DNA of 20,729 nt from CAYLPJ01 sp964385465 (GTDB lineage: Bacteria; Planctomycetota; Phycisphaerae; SM23-33): the NCBI GenBank assembly GCA_964385465.1, contig CAYLPJ010000082.1, positions 1-20,729 of the forward strand, given 5' to 3'. The notes beneath the pieces are model-generated. The model made no database searches. It was not told the origin of the DNA and saw nothing but the letters and a program-made list of their open reading frames with translations. Shown piece after piece: positions 7,212 to 13,605 of the stretch (its first letter is position 1; each line of letters begins with the position of its first letter). Made by a program: the position numbers and the translations under genes.

Positions 7212-7499
7212 ATGCGAAACGCACAGAACATCACCGTCACGCTGCTGACGATCACCGCGGTCATCCTGGCGACGCTGCTGGTATCCAGCTACGTCTACAC
7301 CGAGCCGGCCTACGGCGGCCAGGGCGTAGGCAAGGGCGGCAACTACATCATCACGGCCGGCACGTACAACGCCGAGACGGACTTCGTGTACGTGCTGGAC
7401 ATCGAGACCGAGAAGCTGAGCATCTACTACCCGAACATCAACACGAACGCCCTGGCGATCGGCGACACGGTCGACCTGGCGAAGGCATTCCGGCAGTAG
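7212..7499 (+). CDS. Small exported protein, member B of a tandem paralog pair
   Basis: This encodes 95 residues from an ATG preceded by GGAGGAACCCC. An export or anchor segment covers about residues 6-28 (NITVTLLTITAVILATLLVSS). It is followed by a Gly-rich linker, GGNYIITAG (42-50) and TDFVYVLDIETEKLSIYYPN (56-75). Aligned to the preceding gene product, the shared core is GGN.Y...G, then D.VYV.D......L, with similar spacing, while the C-terminal 20 residues differ (acidic/neutral here, basic in the partner). It closes the small-protein cluster and is followed 12 bases later by two hairpins, so it is probably the last gene of its transcript. Function is unknown; a pair of small extracytoplasmic proteins that bind each other or the envelope is one possibility. 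Confidence 0.72.
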   Translation: MRNAQNITVTLLTITAVILATLLVSSYVYTEPAYGGQGVGKGGNYIITAGTYNAETDFVYVLDIETEKLSIYYPNINTNALAIGDTVDLAKAFRQ

Positions 7500-7510
7500 A
7501 CCGACGACGT

Positions 7511-7532
7511 CGCCGGCGGCAACCCGCCGGCG
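7511..7532 (+). terminator. Perfect 9-bp GC hairpin after the small-protein cluster
   Basis: CGCCGGCGG (7511-7519) and CCGCCGGCG (7524-7532) pair perfectly across a CAAC tetraloop, beginning 12 bases after the last stop codon. There is no T tract, so it may be an mRNA 3'-end stabiliser rather than an intrinsic terminator by itself. Confidence 0.5.
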
Positions 7533-7550
7533 TCTGCCAACACACCGAAC

Positions 7551-7600
7551 CGGGCTCGCCGGCCGAGGGAGACCTCCCGTCAGGCCGGCGAGCCCGCTTT
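7551..7600 (+). terminator. Perfect 14-bp inverted repeat with short T tail
   Basis: The arm at 7551-7564 (CGGGCTCGCCGGCC) and the arm at 7583-7596 (GGCCGGCGAGCCCG) are perfectly complementary. The 18-base loop contains a smaller GGGAG/CTCCC pairing. CTTT follows. It is the second hairpin after the 7212-7499 gene and the best terminator candidate in the window, although the T tract is poor, as is common in high-GC genomes. Confidence 0.62.
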
Positions 7601-7794
7601 GATTCCGCTCGCGACCGACAGTCCGTCCGGCACCCCTGCCCGAAACGTCACATAACACATATTATCGGACGTTCCGGAAGGCGAGTCCACGGGGGGGTCA
7701 GCATGGAATCGAAACCCGGCCGCGAGTTCCCGGCCAGGCCGGAAAAACCGTCGCCCTGCCGTCTTGACCGCCGAACGGGCGCGTCAGCGAGTCC
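7601..7794. other. Non-coding gap before rhamnulokinase end; no confident gene
   Basis: The stretch holds an unusually AT-rich patch (7646-7665, including TATTAT at 7660-7665) followed by the palindrome TTCCGGAA (7672-7679). A weak inverted repeat CCGGCC/GGCCGG (7716-7721 and 7737-7742) could end the rhamnulokinase transcript. A 41-codon frame from the ATG at 7703 runs into the opposite gene and has no convincing ribosome site. Confidence 0.4.
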
Positions 7795-9273
7795 TCACCA
7801 CGTCTTTGAGCCCTGGAGCTTCCTGTAGCGTTCGCGCTTCTCCGCCCAGGCGTCCGCGTCACGCGGTTCGTAGGTCGTCATCTCGGTCGACGCACGCATC
7901 ACGTCGCGGATCTCCGTCGGGCTCTTGAGCACGCCCATCGCCAGGGCCTGTCCCAGCGCGTTGCCCAGCGCCGTGCACTGATCCGCGCCCGCGTGCACCG
8001 GCAGACCCGTCGCGTCGGCCGTCAGTTGACACAAGAGCGTGTTCTTGATGCCGCCGCCGACGATGTTGACCGCGTCAGGCTGCCGCCCGGACAGCTCGCC
8101 CAAGGCGCCCACGCACCAGTTGTACTCCAGTGCCAGGGACTCCAGGACGATCCGCACGAGCTCTCCACGGTCGGCCGGGGTCGCCTGGCCGGACTCGGCC
8201 AGCACCTCCAGCAGCGCCGCCTCCATGTCGGCCGGCGCCAGCAGGCGCGGATCGCTGACGTCCACGAGCGGCCCGGACCGGGCCTTCTCGGCCGCGGCGG
8301 TCATCCGCGGGTAGTCCCACGGATCCTCCGGCGTATCCCAGTTGCGTCGCAGTTCCTGAACCAGCCACAGCCCGAGGATGTTCCTTGCCAGGTACCACCC
8401 GCCGTAGGTGTACTCGTTGGTGAATCCCAACTCGTAGCAGCGTTTCGTGGCGACGGGCTTCTCCACCGGCCGGCCGAGGATGCTCCACGTCCCGCAACTG
8501 ATAAACGCCCAGTTGTCGCCCTCGGCCGGCACGGCCGCGACGGCTGCGCTGGTGTCGTGCGAGGCACAGGCGACCATCGGCACGCCGCCGAGCCCGGTGG
8601 CGTCGGCGGCCGAGCCGGCCACGGGCCCGATCACGCTGGCCGGCTCGATAAGGTCGCCGAAGATGTCTTTCGGCAGGCCGAAACGTCCGATAATCTTCTC
8701 GGACCATCCCAGCGAGGTGTCCAGCAGTTGCGACGTCTGGGCGTCAGAGGTCTCGCACGCCTTCACCCCGGTCAGGAAGTACGCGATCAGGTCCGGCATC
8801 ATCAGGAAGGCGTCAGCGGCCTCCAACAGCGGCGAGCCGCTTCGCTGCATCGCGTGAAGCTGGAACAGCGTGTTGATCGGCATCGTGTGCAGCGCCGTCT
8901 CCATGAAGATGTCCTCGATGGGCATCACCTTCGTCGCGTGCTCGTGGATCCCGTCCGTCCGGGCGTCCCGGTAATGCACCGGGTTGGCCAGCAGCATCCC
9001 GTCCGGGCCGATCAGGCCGAAGTCAACGCCCCACGTGTCCACGCTGATCGCGTCCAGCTCGTCTCCCCGGGCCGCGCACGCGCTCAGGGCCGCCAGAACG
9101 TCGGCGTAGATGGCCGGGAAATCCCAATGCCGCGTCTCGCCCATCAGCACGTTTCGTGTCGGAAAGCGGTGGATCTCCTCCATGCTGACCTTGCCGTCGC
9201 GCAGGCAGACGACCTCCCCCCTGCCGCTCTCGGCCCCGAGGTCCAACGCGAGGAACTTGTGCTCATCGGCCAT
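7795..9273 (-). CDS. rhaB: Rhamnulokinase (FGGY-family sugar kinase)
   Basis: This 492-residue cytoplasmic kinase is predicted to phosphorylate L-rhamnulose at O1 with ATP. FGGY features are visible in order. LALDLGAESGRGE (8-20) is the phosphate loop, with the AESGR variant typical of rhamnulokinase. SVDTWGVDFGLI (78-89) and HYRDARTDG (100-108) follow, then ASHDTSAAVAAVP (237-249) with the catalytic base Asp240, FISCGTWSILG (258-267) and the C-terminal ATP-site VNIVGGGIKNTLLCQLTAD. The length is normal. The ATG at 9273 has CGGAGAG upstream; an in-frame extension of 15 residues has no site. No rhamnose isomerase or aldolase lies nearby, so the rest of the pathway must be elsewhere. It follows the sulfatase gene in the same direction by 98 bases and may have its own promoter. 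Confidence 0.93.
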   Translation of the reverse strand: MADEHKFLALDLGAESGRGEVVCLRDGKVSMEEIHRFPTRNVLMGETRHWDFPAIYADVLAALSACAARGDELDAISVDTWGVDFGLIGPDGMLLANPVHYRDARTDGIHEHATKVMPIEDIFMETALHTMPINTLFQLHAMQRSGSPLLEAADAFLMMPDLIAYFLTGVKACETSDAQTSQLLDTSLGWSEKIIGRFGLPKDIFGDLIEPASVIGPVAGSAADATGLGGVPMVACASHDTSAAVAAVPAEGDNWAFISCGTWSILGRPVEKPVATKRCYELGFTNEYTYGGWYLARNILGLWLVQELRRNWDTPEDPWDYPRMTAAAEKARSGPLVDVSDPRLLAPADMEAALLEVLAESGQATPADRGELVRIVLESLALEYNWCVGALGELSGRQPDAVNIVGGGIKNTLLCQLTADATGLPVHAGADQCTALGNALGQALAMGVLKSPTEIRDVMRASTEMTTYEPRDADAWAEKRERYRKLQGSKTW

Positions 9274-9329
9274 GATCGCTCTCCGAGGTTTGTCCTGCTG
9301 ACGGGGGTTCCCATGCAAACGCGGCGCCC

Positions 9330-9358
9330 ATTCAACCAGACGCCGAGCCGGGCGTCAA
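9330..9358 (-). promoter_or_regulatory. Candidate rhaB promoter overlapping a hairpin
   Basis: On the minus strand TTGACG (9358-9353), a 17-base spacer and TTGAAT (9335-9330) precede rhaB. A 6-bp hairpin GACGCC/GGCGTC (9339-9356, six-base loop) sits within the same stretch and could end sulfatase transcripts. Confidence 0.35.
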
Positions 9359-9371
9359 ACGGCAGCGCCGC

Positions 9372-11324
9372 CTACGTTTTGCCGCCCAGCCCTGCCACGG
9401 CGGGCTCCAAGGAGAACCGCAGGAACATTGCCGGGTCGCCCTTTCCCTTGCGGGCGGCGGCGAGGGCGCGCTCCATGGCCTCCAGGGCCGGGCGGGCCTT
9501 CTCGCCGAGAAGTTGAAGGGCCCTGGCGGCACGCAGCGCGGCGCGGTGGTCGCTGCCGGCCAGTTCCCCGGCCAGAAGCTTGACCGCATCCTCGGCATTG
9601 CGGCCCAACTCGGCGAGCGTCCACGCGGCCTCGATCCGCACCGCGGCGGACCGGTCGGCCATGGCGGCGGTCAAGGCATCGGCGGCGGTCTCGGCCGGTT
9701 TGCCGGCGGCGTGAAGTCCCACGGCCGCCCAGTATCGCACGGCGGAGTCGGAGTCCTTGAGCAGCCTTGTCTGCCTCGGGAGGTTCGTCGTTGCTCCGCC
9801 AACAAGCCAGGCGGCGTCGAGGATCCGTCCCAGCGGGTAGACCTTCTCGCTGCGTGCCATCTCGTACGGCGTGGAGCCCTTCGACCGCCGTACCATGTCC
9901 AACTCGGGCAGGAAGCCGAGGTCGCGCGAGGCCAGGATGTGCTCGCGGAGCAGCTCTCTCATCCGCCTGAGCCGGCCGGCTTGGGCGGGGTCGTCCGCCA
10001 GATTGCGGATCTGCTGCGGGTCGTTGGCCGTGTCGTACAGCTCCTCGGCGGCGCGCCGCGGGCCGGCGTAGTGCTTCTGCGCCGCGGCGGTGAGCTTGCC
10101 CTCCTCGGCCAGCGCGGTGATCTCGTCGCGGATCTCGCCGAGATCGCTGTAGTAGCTCGGCTGGTTGTAGGACAGGTGCGGCATGAAGTTCCGCACGTAA
10201 AGCCAGTTGGCGTCGCGGACGCTGCGGGCGACGTCGTAGGCCTCGTCCACCCGGTCCCGGTGGCCGAACACGTGCGTCCGCTCGGCCCCCGCGGCCGGGC
10301 CGAGGAACGGCGTGCCCTGCATCCGTTCGGGCACGTCGAGGCCGAGCATGCCAAGCACCGTCGGCGGGAAATCGACGAAGCTGACCAGGCGGTCGAGCGT
10401 CTCGCCGGGCCCGGCCGGGGCGAGGTGGCGGTACTTCCGGGGGAAGCGCACCATCAGCGGCACGCGCATGCCGGTATCCAGCAGCAGCCGCTTGTGCCTC
10501 GGCAGGCCCGAGCCGTGGTCGGAGTAGAAGAACACGATGGTATCCTCGGCCAGCCCGTCCTTTTCGAGCTGGTCGAGCAGCTTGCCCACGTTGGCGTCCA
10601 TCACGCTGTAGCAGTCGTAGGCGCGGGCGATGGTCCGGCGGACGATCGGCGTGTCCGGGTAGTACGGCGGGACCGGCGCTTCGGCCGGGTCGTGGCGGGC
10701 TTCGGCCGGCAGCTTCGACTGCACCTGCCGGACGAACCGATCGTACGGCCAGACCATCGTCCTCGACTGGTGCGAGACCATGTCGTTGAAGATGCAGAAG
10801 AACGGCTGGCCTTCGCGGCGCCCGCGCCAGTGGGCCTTGCCGCTGCACTCGTCCCAGGATGCCTTGATGATCGCCGGCTCGTTGGCGGTGTTGTAGTCGG
10901 TCTTGACGTTGTTCGTGCAGTAGTAGCCCGCGGCCCGAAGCCGGCTGGGCCAGCCGGTCATCTCCCCGGGGATCGGCATCTTCGAACGCAGGTTCGCCGT
11001 GCCCAGGCTGCTGGCCGTTACGCCGGTGATCAGGCACGACCGCACCGGCGAGCAGACCGGCGAGGTGGCGTAAACGTTGGTGTACCGCACGCTCTCTGCG
11101 CCGAACCGATCGAGGTTCGGCGTGTGGGCGTATTCGTCGCCGTAGCAGCCCAACGCCGGGCTCATGTCCTCGCAGGTGATCCAGAGCACGTTCGGGCGGT
11201 CGGCGTTGCCGGGCTCGGCCGCCGAGGCCAGCCGTCCGGCGGCCGACAGCGCCACCGGCAGGGCCCCCGCGGCGCGGAGGAACCGTCGGCGGGTGATGCT
11301 CCGGGCGGATGCGTGTGTCGTCAT
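9372..11324 (-). CDS. Tat-exported type I sulfatase with C-terminal HEAT-like repeats
   Basis: This encodes 650 residues. A twin-arginine signal (TRRRFLR, residues 11-17, then a hydrophobic run to about 35) predicts export in folded form. The sulfatase domain begins at RPNVLWITCEDMSP (43-56), with a metal-site ED (52-53) where DD is usual in many sulfatases. The formylglycine motif is CSPVRSCLITG (91-101), so Cys91 would be modified by a formylglycine-generating enzyme not in this window. SDHGSG (268-273) supplies the later metal ligands Asp269 and His270. After about residue 500, three or four helical repeats (SAVRYWAAVGLHA, AAVRIEAAWTLAELG, RAALRAARALQLLG) form a HEAT-like tail. The family removes sulfate from polysaccharides or other esters; the substrate cannot be told from sequence. 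The ATG overlaps the TGA of the pseudouridine synthase (ATGA). Confidence 0.93.
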   Translation of the reverse strand: MTTHASARSITRRRFLRAAGALPVALSAAGRLASAAEPGNADRPNVLWITCEDMSPALGCYGDEYAHTPNLDRFGAESVRYTNVYATSPVCSPVRSCLITGVTASSLGTANLRSKMPIPGEMTGWPSRLRAAGYYCTNNVKTDYNTANEPAIIKASWDECSGKAHWRGRREGQPFFCIFNDMVSHQSRTMVWPYDRFVRQVQSKLPAEARHDPAEAPVPPYYPDTPIVRRTIARAYDCYSVMDANVGKLLDQLEKDGLAEDTIVFFYSDHGSGLPRHKRLLLDTGMRVPLMVRFPRKYRHLAPAGPGETLDRLVSFVDFPPTVLGMLGLDVPERMQGTPFLGPAAGAERTHVFGHRDRVDEAYDVARSVRDANWLYVRNFMPHLSYNQPSYYSDLGEIRDEITALAEEGKLTAAAQKHYAGPRRAAEELYDTANDPQQIRNLADDPAQAGRLRRMRELLREHILASRDLGFLPELDMVRRSKGSTPYEMARSEKVYPLGRILDAAWLVGGATTNLPRQTRLLKDSDSAVRYWAAVGLHAAGKPAETAADALTAAMADRSAAVRIEAAWTLAELGRNAEDAVKLLAGELAGSDHRAALRAARALQLLGEKARPALEAMERALAAARKGKGDPAMFLRFSLEPAVAGLGGKT

Positions 11325-12109
11325 GATCGCTTTCCTTTCCTGCCCCCCCGCCGCTTCTGTCCCTTTCCACGCCGCAACGGCTCGGTGCCGGCATGGCGAA
11401 GCCGCGAGACCTCCGTCGGCTTCAGCGTCCGCACGTTGCCGACCTTCAGCCCGCGGTCGGTCACCGACCCGATGGCCGTCCGCTTCAGCCGACGGACCTT
11501 CAGGCCAAGCCTGGCCAGCACCCGGCGGATCTCGCGGTTCCGCCCTTCTCGCAGCGTCACCTCGATCACGCTGCGGTCGTGGTGGCTGTCGAGCACCTTC
11601 AGCCTCGCCCCGCCCGTCTTCTTCCCGTCCAACCGCACCCCGTGCTTGAACGCGTCCACCTGCTCGGGCGTCAGCCGACCGTTGATCTCGACCACGTACG
11701 TCTTGGGCACCTCGTGGCGGGGATGCGTAAGGTACTGGGTCAGATCGCCATCGTCGGTGAGGATCAGCAGGCCCGTGCTGTCGGCGTCAAGCCGGCCGAC
11801 GCAGTGCACCTTGCGGCCGGGCACCTCGGGCACGAGGTCCACCGCCGTGGGCCGGCCCCGCGGATCGTGCGATGTGCTCACCACGCCGCGCGGCTTGTTC
11901 AACAGGAAGTACACCGGCCGGCCTTCGGGCCGTGTGACCTTTCGGCCGTCCACGGAGACCCGATCGGCATCGGGATCGATCAGCACGGGAAGATCGGTGA
12001 CGGTCTTCCCGTTGACGGCGACCCGGCCCTGGCGGACCATCTCCTCGGCTGCCCGGCGCGAGGCCACGCCGGCCTCGGAGAGAAATTTCTGGATGCGGAG
12101 CTCAGTCAT
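11321..12109 (-). CDS. RsuA/RluB-family rRNA pseudouridine synthase
   Basis: This 262-residue cytoplasmic enzyme isomerises specific uridines in ribosomal RNA. An S4 RNA-binding domain occupies about residues 4-50 (LRIQKFLSEAGVASRRAAEEM). The catalytic domain shows LLNKPRGVVST (69-79), the family motif VGRLDADSTGLLILTDDG (104-121) with catalytic Asp108, and the REGRNREIRRVL motif (188-199) diagnostic of the RsuA/RluB/RluE/RluF group. A short Arg/Lys/Gly tail (246-262) probably adds RNA affinity. Whether it acts on 23S (RluB-like) or 16S (RsuA-like) rRNA cannot be decided here; the S4 domain and length favour RluB. The stop overlaps the sulfatase start by four bases, and manA ends 37 bases upstream, so these genes are likely co-transcribed. 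Confidence 0.93.
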   Translation of the reverse strand: MTELRIQKFLSEAGVASRRAAEEMVRQGRVAVNGKTVTDLPVLIDPDADRVSVDGRKVTRPEGRPVYFLLNKPRGVVSTSHDPRGRPTAVDLVPEVPGRKVHCVGRLDADSTGLLILTDDGDLTQYLTHPRHEVPKTYVVEINGRLTPEQVDAFKHGVRLDGKKTGGARLKVLDSHHDRSVIEVTLREGRNREIRRVLARLGLKVRRLKRTAIGSVTDRGLKVGNVRTLKPTEVSRLRHAGTEPLRRGKGQKRRGGRKGKRS

Positions 12110-12146
12110 GTCTGCGGGTGCCCGGGCGGGCCTCCGGACGGCGGGG

Positions 12147-13103
12147 TCAGGCCGGCAGCGTTACTTCCAGGAACGTGCACGCCCCGGCCGGGACGAGGCG
12201 GGGCTTGTTGCATTCCGCCGGAATCAGCACGGTATCGCCCGCGGCGACGGGCACGACGCTCTCGACCGCGGCGGTGGTGTGCACGGCGGCGTAGGCGTCG
12301 GCATCGAGGACCATGATCGCCGAGCAGCGGTCCTGCGGCAGGGAGACGGGCATGCCCGCCTCGCCGGTGCGGCGGGCGACGGTGAAGTAGTCGGTGGCCA
12401 ACAGCGTCTCGCCGCCGGCGCCGGGCGGGGCATCGGCGGCGGGCTCGAAGTGGATGCACTGCATGGACTGCTCGACGTGGATCTCCCGTCCGCGGCCCCA
12501 GTCGGTCACCCGGTACGTCGTGTCCGACGGCGTCTGCACCTCGGCGACGACCACGCCCGCGCCGAGGGCGTGGACCGTCCCGGCCGGAAGGTAATGGAAG
12601 TCCCCCGCCGCCACGGGCACGGCACGGACGACCTCCCCAGCGCGGTCGTTCTCGATGGCCTCGCGGAACTGCTCGGGCGTGACGCCGTCGCGGACGCCCT
12701 TGTAGATCATTCCGTCGCGGCTCTCGAGCACGTACCAGCACTCTGTCTTCAGCGCGGCGTCGCCTCCGATGGCCTCGACGGCGTCGGCGTCCGGGTGGAC
12801 CTGGAGCGAGAGGATGTCATTGGCGTCCAGCAACTTCAGCAGCAGCGGGAAGCGCCCACCGGCAGCGGGCCTGGCGGGCCCCAGCAGGCCCTCGGCGCCC
12901 TCGCGGGTCAGCTCGGTCAGCGACGTGCCGGCTCGCGGGCCGTTGGCCACCTCGCAGACGCCGTTGGGCAGGTCCGCCAGCTCCCAGCTCTCGCCGATGT
13001 CCTGGTCGGCGGGCAGGTCCCGGCCGAACAGCCGCTGGAGGTTCCGACCACCCCAGATCTTCTCCAGGTAGATCGGCTTCAGCTTGTATGGGTATTGGTC
13101 CAT
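12147..13103 (-). CDS. manA: Mannose-6-phosphate isomerase, class I
   Basis: This 318-residue cupin-fold, zinc-dependent cytoplasmic enzyme interconverts mannose 6-phosphate and fructose 6-phosphate. It begins YPYKLKPIYLEKIWGG, a typical short bacterial class I opening. Predicted zinc ligands are present: Gln101 and His103 (LSLQVHPDADA), Glu121 (KTECWYVL) and His178 (PAGTVHALG). YRVTDWGR (197-204) is also conserved. The length matches the compact Bacillus/planctomycete form rather than the longer E. coli enzyme. The start at 13103 has GGAAGGA seven bases upstream. It leads a probable operon with the pseudouridine synthase and sulfatase. It can feed mannose into glycolysis or supply GDP-mannose precursors. 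Confidence 0.94.
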   Translation of the reverse strand: MDQYPYKLKPIYLEKIWGGRNLQRLFGRDLPADQDIGESWELADLPNGVCEVANGPRAGTSLTELTREGAEGLLGPARPAAGGRFPLLLKLLDANDILSLQVHPDADAVEAIGGDAALKTECWYVLESRDGMIYKGVRDGVTPEQFREAIENDRAGEVVRAVPVAAGDFHYLPAGTVHALGAGVVVAEVQTPSDTTYRVTDWGRGREIHVEQSMQCIHFEPAADAPPGAGGETLLATDYFTVARRTGEAGMPVSLPQDRCSAIMVLDADAYAAVHTTAAVESVVPVAAGDTVLIPAECNKPRLVPAGACTFLEVTLPA

Positions 13104-13136
13104 AGGGTTGTCCTTCCATGGCGGTGCAACCGGTGG

Positions 13137-13142
13137 ATTCTA
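13137..13142 (-). promoter_or_regulatory. Candidate -10 element for manA
   Basis: TAGAAT on the minus strand (13142-13137, 5/6 to consensus) lies 34 bases before the manA ATG in an otherwise extremely GC-rich gap. No good -35 hexamer stands at 16-18 bases. Confidence 0.35.
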
Positions 13143-13183
13143 CCGCGCCGCCGCCCCGCGCCGCCAGCGGCGGCGCCGACGGC

Positions 13184-13212
13184 TTGTGCACGGCGAGCCA
13201 CGCCGATAGACT
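13184..13212 (+). promoter_or_regulatory. Candidate promoter for the tRNA-binding-domain gene
   Basis: TTGTGC (13184-13189), a 17-base spacer and TAGACT (13207-13212) would give a leader of about 30 bases. It is divergent from manA in a 145-base shared gap. Confidence 0.4.
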
Positions 13213-13248
13213 GTCGCATCCGACGCACACGACAGCGAAAGGAACGTC

Positions 13249-13602
13249 ATGGCCGAAGGCAAACCGATCATCCAGTTCGAGGATTTCGCCAAGCTCGACC
13301 TGCGGGTGGGCAAGATTATCGAAGCGTCCGAGCACCCCAACGCAGACAAGCTCATCGTCCTGAAGGTCGACCTTGGAGACGAGCAGCGGCAACTGCTGGC
13401 GGGGCTGCGGGCCTGGTACGAGCCGCAGGACCTCGTGGGCACGTCGGTCGTTGTCGTCGCCAATCTCGCCCCGCGGAAGATGCGCGGCATGGAGAGCCAG
13501 GGCATGCTTCTCGCCGCCACCGTCATGGACGGCGAGGAATACCGCGACGTCGTCGTCCTCACGCCCAGCAAGGACGTGCCTCCCGGCTCGGCGGTTTCCT
13601 GA
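13249..13602 (+). CDS. Stand-alone tRNA-binding domain protein (MetRS beta / Trbp111-like)
   Basis: This 117-residue protein is made of a single OB-fold tRNA-binding domain, the module found at the C terminus of many methionyl-tRNA synthetases and as free proteins such as Trbp111 and CsaA. Diagnostic stretches are LDLRVGKIIEASEHPNADKL (16-35), QLLAGLRAWY (48-57) and NLAPRKMRGMESQGMLLAA (72-90). The ATG has AAAGGA six to seven bases upstream. Databases often call this methionine--tRNA ligase subunit beta; no MetRS catalytic gene is next to it. The role is likely structure-specific tRNA binding in trans, as a dimer. It ends three bases before the convergent lpxB stop. Confidence 0.88.
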   Translation: MAEGKPIIQFEDFAKLDLRVGKIIEASEHPNADKLIVLKVDLGDEQRQLLAGLRAWYEPQDLVGTSVVVVANLAPRKMRGMESQGMLLAATVMDGEEYRDVVVLTPSKDVPPGSAVS

Positions 13603-13605
13603 ACG

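Noticed and set aside
7660..7679. AT-rich TATTAT and TTCCGGAA palindrome as promoter/operator for a missing RNA gene
   Set aside because: No -35 at proper spacing and no structured RNA could be seen downstream; kept only as a note in the gap entry.
7703..7828. A 41-codon frame (MESKPGREF...) after the hairpins
   Set aside because: No clear ribosome site, it runs into the end of rhaB on the other strand and shows no family or export features.
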